Assembly: GCA_947628595.1 (NCBI GenBank)
Contig: CANRAN010000001.1
Coordinates: forward strand, 1 to 34,845
Direction of reading: 5' to 3'
Source: an uncultured Clostridia bacterium
Lineage (GTDB): Bacteria; Bacillota; Clostridia; Oscillospirales; Acutalibacteraceae
Length of the DNA: 34,845 nucleotides
The position numbers were made by a program, and so were the translations under genes. Within the stretch, counting starts at the first letter, position 1, and each line of letters starts with the position of its first letter. The notes beneath the pieces were generated by a model. That model was not told where the DNA came from, did no database searches, and saw only the letters and a list, made by a program, of their open reading frames with translations. Below, one piece after another: positions 32,911-34,845 of this stretch.

Positions 32911-34845
32911 CTATATAATACTGTCGGGGTCTATATCGGCATATGCGGAAACATCCGAATATTGTCTGCTGTTTCCGATATCTATGAGGAGTCCCGACAA
33001 CATTTCACGAAATCTTTTACAATTTTTAAATTTTATGATTATCCTATACCGGTACTTTCCGCCCATCTTTGAAATGGATGCCGGTGATGGTCCCATAACA
33101 CGAAGCGGCAATTCGGTATATATATCCCTTGCAACAGCTTTAAGCCTTTCGGTAAAATAATCTGCTGCATCGTGTGCTTTTTGCTTATCCTCTGCCGAGA
33201 AGGCGACAACACCTATATCCGCAAACGGCGGATACAGCATCGCCCGTCTTAGCTCTATCTCAGCCTTGAAAAACTCATCATAATTCTGTGCTGCGGCAAA
33301 TTCTATTATAGGATTTTCAGGCTCATATGTCTGAATTATCGCTCTACCCTCAAGTCCTCCTCTGCCTGAACGTCCTACAACCTGTGTAAGCAGTGAAAAT
33401 GTACGCTCATAGCTCCTGAAATCATCGCCATGCAGCATACTGTCGGCTGACAACACGCCAACAAGCGTAACATTCGGGAAATCAAGTCCCTTAGCAACCA
33501 TTTGCGTACCAAGCATTATATCATATCTTCCGTTACGAAAATCACCCAATTTTTTCTCATAGGCATATCTCTGCATTGTGGAATCCGTATCAAGACGGAG
33601 TATTCCGGCATCGGGAAAAAATTCCCTAAGCTCCTGCTCCGCCCTCTGTGTTCCGACCCCGGAATATCTAAGCCTATCAGAGCCGCATGACGGACATCTG
33701 TCCGGCGCCGGTATATTATATCCGCAATAGTGACACATAAGCCTGTTATTCGCACTGTGGAACGTAAGCGATATCGAGCAATTCGGACATGATATTACCT
33801 CATTACAGGAACGGCACGCAACAAATGTATTATGCCCCCTGCGGTTCAGAAGTATTATAGACTGATGACCGTATTTCAGATTATCCTCAATCGCCTCAAG
33901 CAAAACCGAGCTGTATCCTGAATTGTTCCCCTGCTCACGTTCTATATTCATATCCGCTGTTATAACGTGGGGAAGTCTTGCATTTCCGTATCTTCTGTCA
34001 AGCCGGCTGAGATTATATCTTCCGCTCTGTGCATAATAGCAGCTCTCCACCGACGGTGTTGCCGAGGACAGGACAAGCGGACATCCATTCATAAGGCACC
34101 TGTATTTTGCAAGCTCTCTTGCATGGAATCTCGGCGTTGCCGAGGATTTATAACTGTATTCCTGCTCCTCGTCCATAACTATAAGACCGAGATTTTCCAT
34201 TGGTGCAAATATTGCCGAGCGTGTACCGACTGCAATATTCGCCTCACCGTTTTTTACCCTTTTCCATTCCTCAAGTCTCTTACCGAGAGATAAGCCGCTG
34301 TGAAATACCGCAATGCGTTTTCCGTATCTTGCAGTAAATTTTGACAAAAGCTGAGGTGTCAGGGAAATTTCGGGAACCATACATATTATGCCCCTGCCGT
34401 CCTCATTTACTCTATCAATCAGCTTCATAAAAACCGAGGTTTTGCCGCTTCCCGTTATACCGTAAAGCAGTGATACCGAGGGTTCTCCGCTTTGATATTG
34501 TTTTAACAGGTCATTGTAGGCACGTTCCTGCTGACCCGTGAGCACTATATCCTCCCTATCCGTTTCAGACTCCGAAAAAGCCTGCATCTTAGGCGGTTTT
34601 GCATCAAAATACTCGCATATTCCCCTTTTTACAAGATTATCGGGAACAGAAATACCGACTCCGGTAAAATAGCATATTTCTTTTACCGAGGCTTCACCTA
34701 TGTCCCTTAGTACCCTCAGCACCGCCTCCTGCGAGGCAGTATATTTTCTATCGGGTATTTCACCCCTTAGTCTTATCATCCTTACAGTGACGTCTGCGAC
34801 ACGCTTTTTTACCGTTTCTGTCCTGTTTATTATTCCCTTTTCAAC
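32911..34845 (-). CDS. priA: Primosomal replication-restart helicase PriA, 5' end missing
   Basis: PriA reloads the replication machinery at stalled forks by recognising branched DNA. The reading frame stays open to base 34845, so 644 C-terminal residues are visible and the N-terminal part (about 100-150 residues by comparison with the family) lies outside. Visible parts are Walker A GITGSGKTS, a DEAD-like box written DEEQ instead of the usual DEEH, followed by YSYKSS...RFHARELAKYR. Next come the zinc-binding cysteines from CRSC through CPSC (eight Cys), and GTQMVAKGLDFPNVTLVGVL of helicase motif V. An internal ATG (34779) is not a credible start, since residues before it continue the PriA sequence. 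It is followed by def. Confidence 0.97.
   Translation of the reverse strand, partial: VEKGIINRTETVKKRVADVTVRMIRLRGEIPDRKYTASQEAVLRVLRDIGEASVKEICYFTGVGISVPDNLVKRGICEYFDAKPPKMQAFSESETDREDIVLTGQQERAYNDLLKQYQSGEPSVSLLYGITGSGKTSVFMKLIDRVNEDGRGIICMVPEISLTPQLLSKFTARYGKRIAVFHSGLSLGKRLEEWKRVKNGEANIAVGTRSAIFAPMENLGLIVMDEEQEYSYKSSATPRFHARELAKYRCLMNGCPLVLSSATPSVESCYYAQSGRYNLSRLDRRYGNARLPHVITADMNIEREQGNNSGYSSVLLEAIEDNLKYGHQSIILLNRRGHNTFVACRSCNEVISCPNCSISLTFHSANNRLMCHYCGYNIPAPDRCPSCGSDRLRYSGVGTQRAEQELREFFPDAGILRLDTDSTMQRYAYEKKLGDFRNGRYDIMLGTQMVAKGLDFPNVTLVGVLSADSMLHGDDFRSYERTFSLLTQVVGRSGRGGLEGRAIIQTYEPENPIIEFAAAQNYDEFFKAEIELRRAMLYPPFADIGVVAFSAEDKQKAHDAADYFTERLKAVARDIYTELPLRVMGPSPASISKMGGKYRYRIIIKFKNCKRFREMLSGLLIDIGNSRQYSDVSAYADIDPDSII

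Noticed and set aside
34777..34779. ATG at 34779 as the start of PriA
   Set aside because: The frame stays open upstream to the window end and the translated residues continue a PriA-like sequence, so the gene is cut by the window and does not start here.

Overview
The window looks like chromosomal DNA from a low-to-mid GC, Gram-positive, probably spore-forming clostridial bacterium, most likely of the Oscillospiraceae/Ruminococcaceae type. Three things support this: Bacillota gene order (priA-def-fmt-rsmB-rlmN-prpC-prkC-rsgA-thiN-spoVM and rimP-nusA-ylxR-ylxQ-infB), strong AGGAGG-type ribosome binding sites with sigma-A-like promoters, and a small SpoVM gene. The genus is an inference. I saw no tRNA, rRNA, CRISPR array, insertion sequence or phage gene.

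Layout. (1) 1-4061, minus strand: a partial lipoprotein gene, secA, and an unrecognised protein with two CxxC pairs. (2) 4338-5718, plus strand: a single unrecognised 391-residue protein with a good promoter and a ~170-nt leader. (3) 5811-11040, plus strand: the translation/transcription operon rimP-nusA-ylxR-ylxQ-infB, with a perfect leader hairpin at its start and a strong terminator directly after infB. (4) 11064-20438, minus strand: a type IV pilus/pseudopilus locus in the order pilM-pilN fusion, pilO-like, prepilin peptidase, pilB, pilT, pilC, then, behind a hairpin and a second promoter, two prepilin-like proteins. (5) 20743-21405, minus strand: a protein made only of four LysM repeats, without a signal peptide. 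(6) 21457-23625, plus strand: an RsuA-family pseudouridine synthase and an orphan sugar-importer ATPase of the MsmX/UgpC type. (7) 23646-34845, minus strand: a conserved housekeeping and signalling cluster that enters the window inside priA and ends with a 30-codon spoVM.

How the genes work together. Region 3 couples 30S maturation, antitermination and translation initiation. Region 7 combines replication restart, N-terminal formyl-methionine processing, rRNA modification, the PASTA kinase/PP2C phosphatase pair, ribosome-assembly GTPase RsgA, thiamine pyrophosphate synthesis and spore-coat anchoring. Region 4 encodes an inner-membrane pilus motor with both extension (PilB) and retraction (PilT) ATPases, a platform, an assembly complex and a processing peptidase. 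No obvious major pilin and no outer-membrane secretin are present, as expected for a Gram-positive machine.

Most gene identities rest on visible motifs and synteny. Promoters, hairpins and small ORFs were read by eye and are less certain. The most noteworthy points are the SpoVM gene with its GC-rich palindromic 3' end, the PilM-PilN fusion, the unusual prepilin peptidase, the MshEN-like N-terminus of PilB, the repeat-bearing C-terminal extension of PrkC, and two unrecognised proteins around a divergent promoter region.
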